A stretch of 64,000 bases of DNA, taken from positions 71,938-135,937 of the forward strand of contig DAINRU010000001.1 of the NCBI GenBank assembly GCA_036741695.1, written 5' to 3'. The notes beneath the pieces were generated by a model. That model did not search any database. It saw only the letters and a list, made by a program, of their open reading frames with translations, and was not told the DNA's origin. This document shows positions 51,358 to 60,510 of the stretch, in pieces (position 1 is the first letter of the stretch; each line of letters opens with the position of its first letter). The position numbers and the translations under genes were made by a program. This DNA comes from JAFANK01 sp036741695 (GTDB taxonomy: Bacteria > Vulcanimicrobiota > Vulcanimicrobiia > Eremiobacterales > Eremiobacteraceae).

Positions 51358-51945
51358 ATGACGTTTGAATCCTTGATCGACTACAGCGCGCTCAACACCT
51401 GGGCCAACCTGGGCACGTTTCTGCTGCTCCTGGCCAGCGTTATCGCGGCAGCCGTCTCGCTTCACCACGCTGCGTCGTTCAATCAGATAAGCGCCGTGAT
51501 CTCGATGGAACGTGATCTGCGCACCCCCGACATGCAAGAAGCGCTGCGCTTCGTGCAGTCCGAGCTGCCCTTCAAGCTGCGCGACGAGCAGTTTCGCAAA
51601 GAGCTCGATGTGCTCGGGTTCATCGATGCGCGTACTCACCAGGAGATCAGCGCCTGTAGCTGGTTCAACGCGGTCGGCACGTTGCTCAAGAACAATTTGG
51701 TGGACGAAGGCGCCTGGATGGATCTGTTCGCCCGTCTCACCGTGGCATATTGGGATGCGCTCGAGCCTGCCATCGCTATCATGCGCCGGCGGCGCGGCGA
51801 CTGGCAATTCGCCAATTTCGAATACATGGCTATGCGCGCCAGGGAGTGGCTGCGCAAGCATCCGCACGGCACGTTCCCCAACCACACCGCTCGAGCCAAG
51901 GTCGTCGACAAGTGGCTGGCGGAGGACAGGCCCCACAATGTCTGA
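51358..51945 (+). CDS. DUF4760-type membrane-anchored protein, paralogue 2
   Basis: 195 residues, clearly a tandem duplicate of the preceding gene. It has one N-terminal helix (TWANLGTFLLLLASVIAAAVSL), then MERDLRTPDMQEALRFVQSELPFKL, CSWFNAVGTLLKNNLVDEGAWMD and IMRRRRGDWQFANFEYMAMRAREWLRKHP, matching paralogue 1 block by block. ATG 51358 lies 19 bp after its stop. The gene overlaps the first cyclase-STAND gene by 8 bp, the strongest evidence that these families belong to one unit. Function unknown. Confidence 0.75.
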   Translation: MTFESLIDYSALNTWANLGTFLLLLASVIAAAVSLHHAASFNQISAVISMERDLRTPDMQEALRFVQSELPFKLRDEQFRKELDVLGFIDARTHQEISACSWFNAVGTLLKNNLVDEGAWMDLFARLTVAYWDALEPAIAIMRRRRGDWQFANFEYMAMRAREWLRKHPHGTFPNHTARAKVVDKWLAEDRPHNV

Positions 51946-54691
51946 GGCCATCGCTGAACGCAAGCCGCTCCCCACCGGCACCGTCACCTTCCTCTTCACC
52001 GACATCGAGGGGTCGACCGAACGCTGGGAGCGATATCGCGACGCTATGAAGGCGGCCGTGCGCAGCCATGAGGACATCGTGCGCCGTGCTATCGCGGGTC
52101 ACGACGGCCACGTCTTCAAGACCATCGGCGACGCGTTTTGCTCAGCCTTCTATAATGTGGGCGATGCGATTGCCGCGGCGCTCGAGGCACAGCGCGCGCT
52201 CTTGAAAGAGGATTGGTCAGGGGTCGATGGCCTCAAGGTCCGTATGGCCATCCACACCGGGCACACAGACGAGCGCGACGGTGACTATTTCGGACCCGCG
52301 GTGAACCGCGTCGCGCGTCTGCTTGCCATCGGCCACGGCGGCCAAGTGCTCGTCTCGGGGGCGAGCGCAGACCTTTCCCAGGGAGAGCTGCCGCCACAGG
52401 CCGCGCTGCGTGACCTCGGTGCGCACCGTCTCAAGGACCTCACCCACCCGGAGCAGGTCTATCAGCTTGTCGCCCCCGGCCTGCAGAACGAATTCCCGGC
52501 GCTACGCTCGCTCGAAGCGCTGCCCAACAACCTGCCCCTGCAGATCACGAGCTTCGTCGGCCGCGAGATCGAGATCCTCACCATCACGCAGACGCTTGCA
52601 AAGCATCGCCTGGTCACGCTCGTCGGGGCCGGCGGCGTCGGCAAGACCCGCCTCGCCTTGCAGGTGGGCGCCGAGCTGCTCGACAGCTATCCAGACGGCG
52701 TCTGGCTGCTCGAGCAGGCGTCGATCTCCGACGGCGACCTGATCCCAAGCGCGCTGGCGTCCATCTTCCACGTTCGCGAGGCGGAGCACCGCTCGATCAC
52801 GGAGGCGCTCGTGCACGCCCTCAAGATGCGCCGTGCGCTCATCATTTTCGACAACTGCGAGCATGTCGTCGAATCGGCTGCACGGCTTATCGACACGATC
52901 TTGCGCAACTGCCCACATATCCGCATCATCGCCACGACACGCCAGGGCCTGGGCATCGCTGGCGAGGCGGTACACCGTGTGGCCTCGCTTGCCGTGCCGG
53001 AGCCTTCAAAGGATCTCACTGCCGAAGAGGCGATACGCCACGGAGCTGTGGCGCTGTTCGTGGAGCGCGCGATCGCGGCGACCGAGACGTTTCGCCTCAC
53101 CGATCGCAACGTCTACGTCGTGGCCCGGCTCTGCCAGCGTTTGGATGGCATCGCGCTCGCCATCGAGCTCGCCGCTCCCCGGCTCAAAGCCCTCAGCGTC
53201 GAGCAACTCGAGGCCAAGCTCTCCGAGCGCTTCCGCATCCTCACCGGCGGCAGCCGCACAGCACTGCCGCGCCAGCAGACCATGCGCGCACTCGTGGACT
53301 GGAGCTACGAACTCCTCACCGACGACGAGAAGCTGATCTTCCGCCGCGTGGCGGTCTTCGGCGGCGGCTGGAACCTCGACGCGGCGAGCGCGATCTGTTC
53401 GGATGAGACGATCGAGGACTGGGCCATCTTGGACGTCTTGCAGTCGCTCGTCGACAAGTCGATGGTCGTGGCAGAGCTGTCCGGCTCGGAGCAGCGCTAC
53501 CGTCTGCTCGAATCCACCCGCCAGTACGCGCAAGAGCTTCTTGAGAAAAGCGGCGAGCTCGAGCCAATGCAGACGCGTCACGCGCAGTATTTTCTGGACT
53601 ATGGCCGCAAAGCAGAGATTGCCTCGTGGTCGTCGCCCACAAAGACGTGGCTCGGGCTCCTTCAGCCAGAGAACGACAACCTCCGTGTGGCACTAGACTG
53701 GGCGCTCGGCGAGAAGCGCGATGTGGAGCTCGGGGCTGCGCTTGCCGCGTGCCTCTATCGCTACTGGTTCCTCACCTCGTTCGAGGCGGAGGGCCGCGCC
53801 CGGATCGAAGCCGCGATCGCGCTCGGCGATGAGATCAAATCTAAGGAGACGCTCGCGAAGCTCTGGCTCGGACGCACCTATCTCAACGGATTAGTCATCC
53901 CATGGTTGAAGGTGCGGCCCTTCGCGGAGCGAGCGCTCGAGCTCAACCGCGAGGTTGGGGATGCTCGCGGTATCGTGTGGTCGCTGGGCGAACTGGCAGA
54001 GTCGTACCTTCGGGTGTTCGAGCATGATGCGGCCCAGCGCTTCTTGGATGAGGCGCTCGCCCTCGCGGAGGAGACGGGCGACAGGCGTCTGGTCGGCTCG
54101 GTGAAGAGCCGCATCGCCCGCAATCTCAACTTCGCAGACCGCGACGACGAAGCGCGGGTGGCCTACGCCGAAGTGCTGGCCATCGCGCGCGCGGTCGGCG
54201 CCGATCGTTTGAAGAGCACTGCCATCGGCAATCTTGCTGAACTGGAGTTCAAGGCGGGCGATGCCGAGCGAGCGCTAGAGCTGGCCCGAGAGGTTCTCGA
54301 CGAGCCAGGTGAAGGGTACATCGGGCTCAACAATGTGGCCGCGTACCTCATCTACTTGGGGCGGCTCGACGAGGCACGTGCTGCAGCAAAACGCGGACTG
54401 CGCCTCACCAGGGACTCCCAGGTCGAGTTGCACACCGCGATCAGCGTCATGCATATGGCGGCTATCGCTTCTGGCACAGGCGACGCGGCGTTGGGTGCTC
54501 GGCTTTTCGGCTACGCGTCCAACGTCTTCAAGGTCGCCAACTATGCCCCCGAATTCACCGAGCAGCAAGAGTCCGACGCACTCGAAGCGCGCCTGCAGCA
54601 ATCGCTCCCCGAGCAGCAGCTCCGGACGCTGCTGAAAGAGGGCGCGTCATTGACCGAGGACCAGGCGGTCGAGGAGGCCCTCCGTGTCTGA
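51938..54691 (+). CDS. Class III nucleotide cyclase-STAND ATPase-TPR protein 1
   Basis: 917 residues. Residues 1 to about 185 are a class III cyclase with all key residues: FTDIEGST (metal Asp), FKTIGDAF (base-recognising Lys and second metal Asp), and GDYFGPAVNRVARL (adenine Asp, transition-state Asn and Arg). Adenylate cyclase activity is therefore likely. An NB-ARC/STAND ATPase follows (Walker A GAGGVGKTRLA, Walker B RALIIFDNCEHV), then a winged-helix-like region and TPRs from about 560. No C-terminal HTH is present, unlike mycobacterial relatives. ATG 51938 overlaps the DUF4760 gene by 8 bp. The ending LTEDQAVEEALRV is shared by all three paralogues. Confidence 0.92.
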   Translation: MSEAIAERKPLPTGTVTFLFTDIEGSTERWERYRDAMKAAVRSHEDIVRRAIAGHDGHVFKTIGDAFCSAFYNVGDAIAAALEAQRALLKEDWSGVDGLKVRMAIHTGHTDERDGDYFGPAVNRVARLLAIGHGGQVLVSGASADLSQGELPPQAALRDLGAHRLKDLTHPEQVYQLVAPGLQNEFPALRSLEALPNNLPLQITSFVGREIEILTITQTLAKHRLVTLVGAGGVGKTRLALQVGAELLDSYPDGVWLLEQASISDGDLIPSALASIFHVREAEHRSITEALVHALKMRRALIIFDNCEHVVESAARLIDTILRNCPHIRIIATTRQGLGIAGEAVHRVASLAVPEPSKDLTAEEAIRHGAVALFVERAIAATETFRLTDRNVYVVARLCQRLDGIALAIELAAPRLKALSVEQLEAKLSERFRILTGGSRTALPRQQTMRALVDWSYELLTDDEKLIFRRVAVFGGGWNLDAASAICSDETIEDWAILDVLQSLVDKSMVVAELSGSEQRYRLLESTRQYAQELLEKSGELEPMQTRHAQYFLDYGRKAEIASWSSPTKTWLGLLQPENDNLRVALDWALGEKRDVELGAALAACLYRYWFLTSFEAEGRARIEAAIALGDEIKSKETLAKLWLGRTYLNGLVIPWLKVRPFAERALELNREVGDARGIVWSLGELAESYLRVFEHDAAQRFLDEALALAEETGDRRLVGSVKSRIARNLNFADRDDEARVAYAEVLAIARAVGADRLKSTAIGNLAELEFKAGDAERALELAREVLDEPGEGYIGLNNVAAYLIYLGRLDEARAAAKRGLRLTRDSQVELHTAISVMHMAAIASGTGDAALGARLFGYASNVFKVANYAPEFTEQQESDALEARLQQSLPEQQLRTLLKEGASLTEDQAVEEALRV

Positions 54692-57449
54692 GGCCGTCGC
54701 CGAACGCACGCCGCTGCCCACCGGCACCGTCACCTTTCTGTTCAGCGATATCGAGGGCTCGACCCAGCGCTGGGAGCAGCACCGCGACGAGATGAAGACC
54801 GCCGTCGCCTGGCACGACACGATTCTGCGCCGGGCGTTCGAAGCCAATGGCGGCCTTGTCTTCAAGACGATCGGCGACGCCTTCTGCGTGGTCTTCAAGA
54901 CGGTCCCGCAAGCGATCGCAGCGGCGCTCGAGGCGCAACGTGCCATCGAGAACGAAAACTGGACGAAAATCGGCGGCCTGAAGGTGCGCATGGCCATCCA
55001 CACAGGCCTCGCCGACGAACGGGACGCCGACTACTTCGGCCCCACCGTCAACCGCGTGGCCCGGCTGCTCTCCATCGGTCACGGCGGTCAGGTGCTCGTC
55101 TCCGGCGTCAGCACGGAGCTATCGCAAGGCATGATGCCGTCGCAAGCGACGCTGCACGACCTCGGAGCGCATCGCCTGCGCGACCTCACCCATCCCGAGC
55201 AGGTCTATCAGCTTCTCGCGCCGGGCTTGGCCTCGGAATTCCCCCCGCTGCGCTCGCTCGATGCATTACCCAACAATCTGCCGTTGCAGCTCACCCAGCT
55301 CGTCGGCCGCGAGAACGACCTCACAGAGATCGAAGCGCTGCTCGCCAAGCACCGCTTGGTGACGCTCGTCGGCGCCGGCGGCGTCGGCAAGACCCGCCTC
55401 TCGCTCCAAGTCGCCGCCGAGCTGCTCGACAAGTTCCCCGATGGCGTCTGGTTCGTCGACCTGGCACCGCTCAACGACCCATCCTTCATCGCGAGCCGCT
55501 TCGCCGAGGTCTTCAACCTGGGTGAGGCCGGGACTCGTTCGCTTGAGGAGCTCGTCACGAACGCGCTGCGCACGCGACGCCTGCTCATCATCTTGGACAA
55601 CTGCGAGCACCTCGTCGCCGGTGCCGCCAAGATGGCCGACCTCTTGCTGCGCAACTGCCCGCACGTGCGCGTCCTGGCGAGCTCGCGCGAGGGACTGGGC
55701 ATCGAAGGCGAGATCGTGCTGCGCGTGCCCTCGCTCGGCGTGCCGCGTTCCGACACGGACATCACCGTCGCCGAGGCCTCGCGCTACGGCGCCATCGCGC
55801 TCTTCGTCGAGCGCGCCAATGCGGCAGACCGGCGCTTCGTCCTCACTGATACCAACGCGCCGATCATCGCGCGCATCTGCGAGCAGCTCGACGGCATCGC
55901 ACTCGCCATTGAGATGGCCGCCGCCCGTGTGAAGGTGCTCAGCGTCGAACAGCTCGCGACCCGCCTCGCCGACCGATTCCGCATCCTCACCGCGAGCAAC
56001 CGCACGGCGCTGCCCCGGCAGCAGACGATGCGCGCGCTCATCGACTGGAGCTACGACCTGCTCTCGGAGAACGAGAAGACGGTCTTCCGCCGGTTGAGCG
56101 CATTCGCCGGCGGCTGCACGCTCGACGCAGCCTCAAGCGTCTGCAGCGACGCGACGATCGATCCGCTCGACGTGCTCGACCTGTTGGCCGGGCTTGTCGA
56201 CAAGTCGCTCGTGGTCACAGAACTGGTCGGCGCCGAGCAACGCTACCGCTTGCTCGCCTCAACGCGCCAATACACGATCGAGCTCATCGAGAAAGTCGGC
56301 GAAGCCGACGTGGTGAGAGCGCGACACGCCGAGTTCTACACCTCCGTGGCACAACGAGCCGAAGAAGAGTGGAGCGCGACGCCGTCGCGGGCCTGGATCG
56401 AGCGGCTGCTGCCCGACATCGACAACTTCCGGACCGCGCTTGACTGGGCGATCACCGGGCGCCACGACGTGGAACTTGGGGCGATCTTGGTGTCGTCGCT
56501 CGCGCTGTTTTGGAGTCGAGGTCCGCAGCCGGAAGAGGGCCGCCGGCGTCTGCTGGCCGCCGTGGCTGCCAACGCCCCGATCACGCAACCAGAGCTGGAA
56601 GCGAAGCTCCAGCTCGCCTTGTCCATCCTCGAGATGGTGGCGTGGAAGTACGAGCCGGCACTTGCCGCGGGCTTGCGCGCCAAGGAGCTTCACGAGCAGC
56701 TCGGGGATCGCCGCGGAGTCGCGATGGCTGCGTCCAGGGTCGGCGAGGCTATGTTGCGGCTGAAGCGCCACGATGAAGCCGAGCGTATGCTCGACCTTGC
56801 TCTGCAGACGTTTCGCGATCTCAAAGACACGCGCATGACCGGTGCTGTCGTTTCGCAGAGGGCGCGCAACTTGCACTTTCAAGGGCGCACCGAAGAAGCG
56901 ATGCAGCTCTATAACGAAGCCATGTCGTATGCCAAATCCGCGTCAGACACCCAGCTCCTCAGCGGGATCACCAATAACTTGGCCGAGACCGAGTTCGGCA
57001 GGGGGAACGTCGAGCGCGCACTCGACCTGGCGCGTAACCTGCTGCCGACGCTTGATCCCTGGGATCGGATCGGGCGGGCCCTCACCCAGGCCAACATCGC
57101 CGCCTACTTGATCCAGCTGCAGCGTTTCGATGAGGCGCGCGAGATGGCCCGTGCTGCGATCAAAGACGCCCGCCCGGCGGGCCCAGTGACCTTTGCCGAA
57201 TCGGTGCAGCATTTCGCAGCCATCGCGGCGGGCGAAGGCAAGTGGCAGATGTCTGCGCGGCTCATGGGCTATTGCGAGCATGCCTATAAGGAGCTCGGTG
57301 CGCGGCTCGACAACACCGAGCAGACGGAACACGACAAACTCGTCGAGGCCCTGCGGACACAGATGCCCGCAGATGCGCTCGCCGCGCTCCAGGCCGAAGG
57401 CGCCACGCTGACCGACGACCAGGCCTACGATGAGGCCCTCAAGGTCTAG
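54684..57449 (+). CDS. Class III nucleotide cyclase-STAND ATPase-TPR protein 2
   Basis: 921 residues with the same architecture. Cyclase motifs FSDIEGST, FKTIGDAF and ADYFGPTVNRVARL are intact; the STAND domain has GAGGVGKTRLSLQ and RLLIILDNCEHL. The conserved RTALPRQQTMRALIDWSYDLL joins ATPase and helical region, and TPRs run to the C-terminal LTDDQAYDEALKV. GTG 54684 is preceded by GAGGAGG at six bases and overlaps gene 1 by 8 bp, the same overlap as gene 1 with the DUF4760 gene. STAND proteins usually oligomerise on ligand binding through the TPR sensor, which would couple an unknown signal to cyclic-nucleotide synthesis. Confidence 0.92.
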   Translation: MSEAVAERTPLPTGTVTFLFSDIEGSTQRWEQHRDEMKTAVAWHDTILRRAFEANGGLVFKTIGDAFCVVFKTVPQAIAAALEAQRAIENENWTKIGGLKVRMAIHTGLADERDADYFGPTVNRVARLLSIGHGGQVLVSGVSTELSQGMMPSQATLHDLGAHRLRDLTHPEQVYQLLAPGLASEFPPLRSLDALPNNLPLQLTQLVGRENDLTEIEALLAKHRLVTLVGAGGVGKTRLSLQVAAELLDKFPDGVWFVDLAPLNDPSFIASRFAEVFNLGEAGTRSLEELVTNALRTRRLLIILDNCEHLVAGAAKMADLLLRNCPHVRVLASSREGLGIEGEIVLRVPSLGVPRSDTDITVAEASRYGAIALFVERANAADRRFVLTDTNAPIIARICEQLDGIALAIEMAAARVKVLSVEQLATRLADRFRILTASNRTALPRQQTMRALIDWSYDLLSENEKTVFRRLSAFAGGCTLDAASSVCSDATIDPLDVLDLLAGLVDKSLVVTELVGAEQRYRLLASTRQYTIELIEKVGEADVVRARHAEFYTSVAQRAEEEWSATPSRAWIERLLPDIDNFRTALDWAITGRHDVELGAILVSSLALFWSRGPQPEEGRRRLLAAVAANAPITQPELEAKLQLALSILEMVAWKYEPALAAGLRAKELHEQLGDRRGVAMAASRVGEAMLRLKRHDEAERMLDLALQTFRDLKDTRMTGAVVSQRARNLHFQGRTEEAMQLYNEAMSYAKSASDTQLLSGITNNLAETEFGRGNVERALDLARNLLPTLDPWDRIGRALTQANIAAYLIQLQRFDEAREMARAAIKDARPAGPVTFAESVQHFAAIAAGEGKWQMSARLMGYCEHAYKELGARLDNTEQTEHDKLVEALRTQMPADALAALQAEGATLTDDQAYDEALKV

Positions 57450-57505
57450 CCTGCCCGGCGCCCGCGGGTGTTTGAGCGGCCTGAGTGGAACTCGCTGAGC
57501 CTCAC

Positions 57506-60289
57506 ATGGACCAAGCCGCACAGAGTCGCCAAACGACCCCGTCAGCATCCCGCGTGCCCTCGGGCACGGTGACCTTCCTTTTCACCGACATCGAAGGCTC
57601 GACCCAGCGCTGGGAGACCCACCGCGCCGAGATGAAGGCCGCGCTCAACCGTCACGACGAGCTGCTCGCCGCCGCGATCGGCGGCGCCAGAGGCTACGTC
57701 TTCAAGAAGATGGGCGATGCGTATTGCGCCGCCTTCCACACGGCGCCTGAAGCGGTCCGCGCGAGCATCGACGCGCAGCTCGCGCTCGCCAAGGAAGACT
57801 TCGCGAGCGTCGATGGCTTGCGCGTGCGCATGGCGCTGCACAGCGGCTACGCGGACGAACGCGACGGTGACTATTTCGGGCCTACGGTGAATCGCGTCGC
57901 GCGTCTGCTCGCCATCGGGCATGGCGGCCAAGTCCTCGTCTCGGCCTCTGCCGCCGATCTCGCCCAGGCCGAGATGCCCGCAGGCGCAAGCCTGCGCAAC
58001 TTGGGAGCGCAGCGCCTCAAGGACCTCGCGCATCCCGAACAGGTCTTCCAGCTTGACGCCGAGGGTCTACCGTCGGACTTCCCGCCGCTGCGTTCGCTCG
58101 ACGCGCTGCCCAACAATCTTCCCATCCAGGTCACGAGCTTTCTCGGCCGAGATGAGGATGTTGCCGAGGTCAAAAAACTGCTCGAGAAGACGCGCCTGCT
58201 CACGCTTGCCGGAACCGGTGGGGTGGGCAAGACCCGTCTTGCGCTCCAGGTCGGCGCCGAACTGCTCGATCAGCATCCCGACGGTGTCTGGTTCGTCGAC
58301 CTCGCGGGCTTGCAAGACCCCGATCTCATCGCGAGCGAAATGGCGGCTGTCTTAGGCGTCCGCGTCGGCGCGGACCGCTCGCTCGTCGAATCCATCATCT
58401 ATTCGCTCAAGCCCAAGCAAGTGCTCATCATCCTCGACAACTGCGAGCACGTCGTCGAAACGGCGGCGCAGATCACCTCGTCGATCATCAAGGGCGCGCC
58501 ACAGGTGCGCGTGCTCACGACCAGCCGCGAGGGCCTCGGTATCGCGGGCGAGGTCGTCCACCGCGTGAGCCCGCTTGCCGTGCCGAAGTCTGGCGCTGGG
58601 ATGACCGCGGAGGCCGCCAAGCAATTCGGCGCCGTGGCGCTTTTCGTGGACCGCGCCACCGCCGCCAACACCCGGTTCGCGCTCACCGATGCCGATGCGC
58701 CCGTCGTCGTCGACATCTGCCGCAGTCTCGACGGCATACCGTTTGCCATCGAGCTCGCCGCGGCACGCGTCAAGGCCATGTCGGTCGTGAATCTCGCCGA
58801 GCGGCTGACGGAACGCTTCCGCATCCTCACCGGAGGCGACCGCACTGCGCTGCCGCGCCACCAGACGATGCGTGCGCTCATCGACTGGAGCTACAATCTG
58901 CTCAACGAGCGCGAGCGCACCCTCGTCAACCGTGTCTCGGTCTTCGCCGGCGGCTGGACCATCGAAGCGGCAAGCGAGATCTGCGCCGACGAGACCATTG
59001 AATCGTGGGAGATCCTCGATATGATCTCCTCGCTCGTCGACAAGTCGCTCGTTCAGGCGGAGATCGGCGGCACGAGCGAACGATACCGGCTGCTCGACTC
59101 CACCTGGCGATACGCGCTCGAAAAACTTGGCGAGGCTGGGGAGAGCGAGCGCATCAACCGCAAGCATGCCGAGTACTTCCTCAAGCTGGCGCAAGAAGCC
59201 GACGACGCCTGGGAATCGACGCCGTCCAAGGTCCTCATCGAACAGATGGAACCCGAGCTCGACAACTTCAGAGCGGCGATGGACTGGGCGCTGACCAAAC
59301 GCAATGACGTCGTCGTGGGGCGCGCGCTCGCCGCGGCGCTGCGCGAGCTGTGGATCGGCGTGGGGTCCAGACGGGAAGGGGCGCGCTGGATAAACCTCGC
59401 GATCGAGGCCCAGCCCGATGCCCCGCCGGACGCCGTCTCCGTCAAGCTGTGGATGGGCTTCGCGCTGAATAATGAGGCGCTCGGCGCCGCGCAGCAGGAG
59501 GCTGCCGAACGGGCGCTGGCGCAAGCCGAGGCTCTGGATGACCGCAAGCTTTTGGCACAAGCGCAAATACAACTCGGCTTCGCCCTTGACCGCCGTGGAC
59601 GGTTCGATGAGGCAGAGGCGGAGTACGTGAAAGCGGTGCCCCTGCTGCGCGAGACCAAGACGACCAAGAAGCTCGCGTCGTGCCTCTCGTGGTGGTCCAT
59701 CATCTTCTGGATCCGTGGCGATGCGAAGGCAGCGCAAAAAGGCTTCGAGGAAGCGATCTCGCTCGCCAAGTCCTTTGGGGACGAGCAGATGACCGCGACC
59801 GTGCTTGGGAACGTCGCCGAGCTGAGCTTCTCGCAAGGCGACATCGACAAGGCCATCAGCGTCGCAGAAGAGGCGCTCGCCATGCGCCGCAAGAGCAGGA
59901 ACCCGGGCAGCGCTGCGAACGCGCTGACAAACCTGACGGCATACCGTCTTGCCATTGGTCAGATCGAGGAGGCTCGAGCAAACGGACACGAGGGCATTAA
60001 GCTTGCCCGCGAGGCCCAGGAGGGGCTCTTGGGCGCCTACGCGATGCAGCATTTGGCGGTCATCCAGGCGCAGCAAGGAGGCAGACGCGACGCGGCGCGA
60101 TTGCTCGGCTACGTCGATGAGGCGATACGCAAGTCCGAGTTCAAACGCGAGCCGACGGAGAAGTGGAGTTACGAGAAGCTCATGGGGCTGCTGCGAGAAC
60201 AGCTCTCAGACGACGAGATCAAGGCGCTGGCCGCCGAAGGCGCGGGCTGGACCGACGATCAGGCCGTCGTAGAAGCCCTGAAGATATAG
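57506..60289 (+). CDS. Class III nucleotide cyclase-STAND ATPase-TPR protein 3
   Basis: 927 residues from ATG 57506; GTG 57485 would add seven. Cyclase motifs are FTDIEGST, FKKMGDAY and GDYFGPTVNRVARL, so the catalytic set is complete. The second motif differs slightly from its siblings (KKMGDAY for KTIGDAF). The STAND domain has GTGGVGKTRLALQ and QVLIILDNCEHV. TPRs follow to the C-terminal WTDDQAVVEALKI. Unlike the first junctions, 56 bp separate it from gene 2. Its TPR half diverges most from the siblings, suggesting different ligands for similar catalytic heads. Confidence 0.9.
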   Translation: MDQAAQSRQTTPSASRVPSGTVTFLFTDIEGSTQRWETHRAEMKAALNRHDELLAAAIGGARGYVFKKMGDAYCAAFHTAPEAVRASIDAQLALAKEDFASVDGLRVRMALHSGYADERDGDYFGPTVNRVARLLAIGHGGQVLVSASAADLAQAEMPAGASLRNLGAQRLKDLAHPEQVFQLDAEGLPSDFPPLRSLDALPNNLPIQVTSFLGRDEDVAEVKKLLEKTRLLTLAGTGGVGKTRLALQVGAELLDQHPDGVWFVDLAGLQDPDLIASEMAAVLGVRVGADRSLVESIIYSLKPKQVLIILDNCEHVVETAAQITSSIIKGAPQVRVLTTSREGLGIAGEVVHRVSPLAVPKSGAGMTAEAAKQFGAVALFVDRATAANTRFALTDADAPVVVDICRSLDGIPFAIELAAARVKAMSVVNLAERLTERFRILTGGDRTALPRHQTMRALIDWSYNLLNERERTLVNRVSVFAGGWTIEAASEICADETIESWEILDMISSLVDKSLVQAEIGGTSERYRLLDSTWRYALEKLGEAGESERINRKHAEYFLKLAQEADDAWESTPSKVLIEQMEPELDNFRAAMDWALTKRNDVVVGRALAAALRELWIGVGSRREGARWINLAIEAQPDAPPDAVSVKLWMGFALNNEALGAAQQEAAERALAQAEALDDRKLLAQAQIQLGFALDRRGRFDEAEAEYVKAVPLLRETKTTKKLASCLSWWSIIFWIRGDAKAAQKGFEEAISLAKSFGDEQMTATVLGNVAELSFSQGDIDKAISVAEEALAMRRKSRNPGSAANALTNLTAYRLAIGQIEEARANGHEGIKLAREAQEGLLGAYAMQHLAVIQAQQGGRRDAARLLGYVDEAIRKSEFKREPTEKWSYEKLMGLLREQLSDDEIKALAAEGAGWTDDQAVVEALKI

Positions 60290-60304
60290 CCACCGCCGAG
60301 GCTT

Positions 60305-60339
60305 TTGAAGCAACGGACCTTTAGGTCCGTTTTCGCTTC
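60305..60339 (-). repeat. Palindromic repeat, copy 3, forming a terminator-like hairpin
   Basis: TTGAAGC-AACGGACCT-TT-AGGTCCGTT, the exact inverse of copies 1 and 4, then TTC and GCTTCA. GAAGC/GCTTC adds an outer stem to the hairpin. It lies 16 bases past the third cyclase stop. Read on the plus strand the core is followed by TTTTC, so it may terminate the operon. The rest of the gap to 60510 shows only CCGGA...TCCGG at about 60475 and no gene. Confidence 0.8.
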
Positions 60340-60510
60340 ACCGTTTCCTCGTGGATACCGTCGCCAAAACCCGGTGCTACAATGCCGTGGACGAGCAAAG
60401 GTCGGGCACGCGAGCTGGGTAAAATAGTGGACATTATGGCCGGGTTAAGAGTGGGGGCCCCGTGCCGATGACCGGAGTGAGGCACATCCGGCGCATGACG
60501 AGCTCACTAC

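Noticed and set aside
58352..60076. A 574-codon minus-strand frame opposite cyclase gene 3
   Set aside because: Antisense shadow of a conserved protein, with no recognisable domain or ribosome-binding site.
50748..60289. A defined Pycsar or CBASS anti-phage system
   Set aside because: The cyclases are fused to STAND-TPR modules unlike known PycC or CD-NTase enzymes, and the DUF4760 proteins show no cyclic-nucleotide-binding motif. Only a looser hypothesis is justified.
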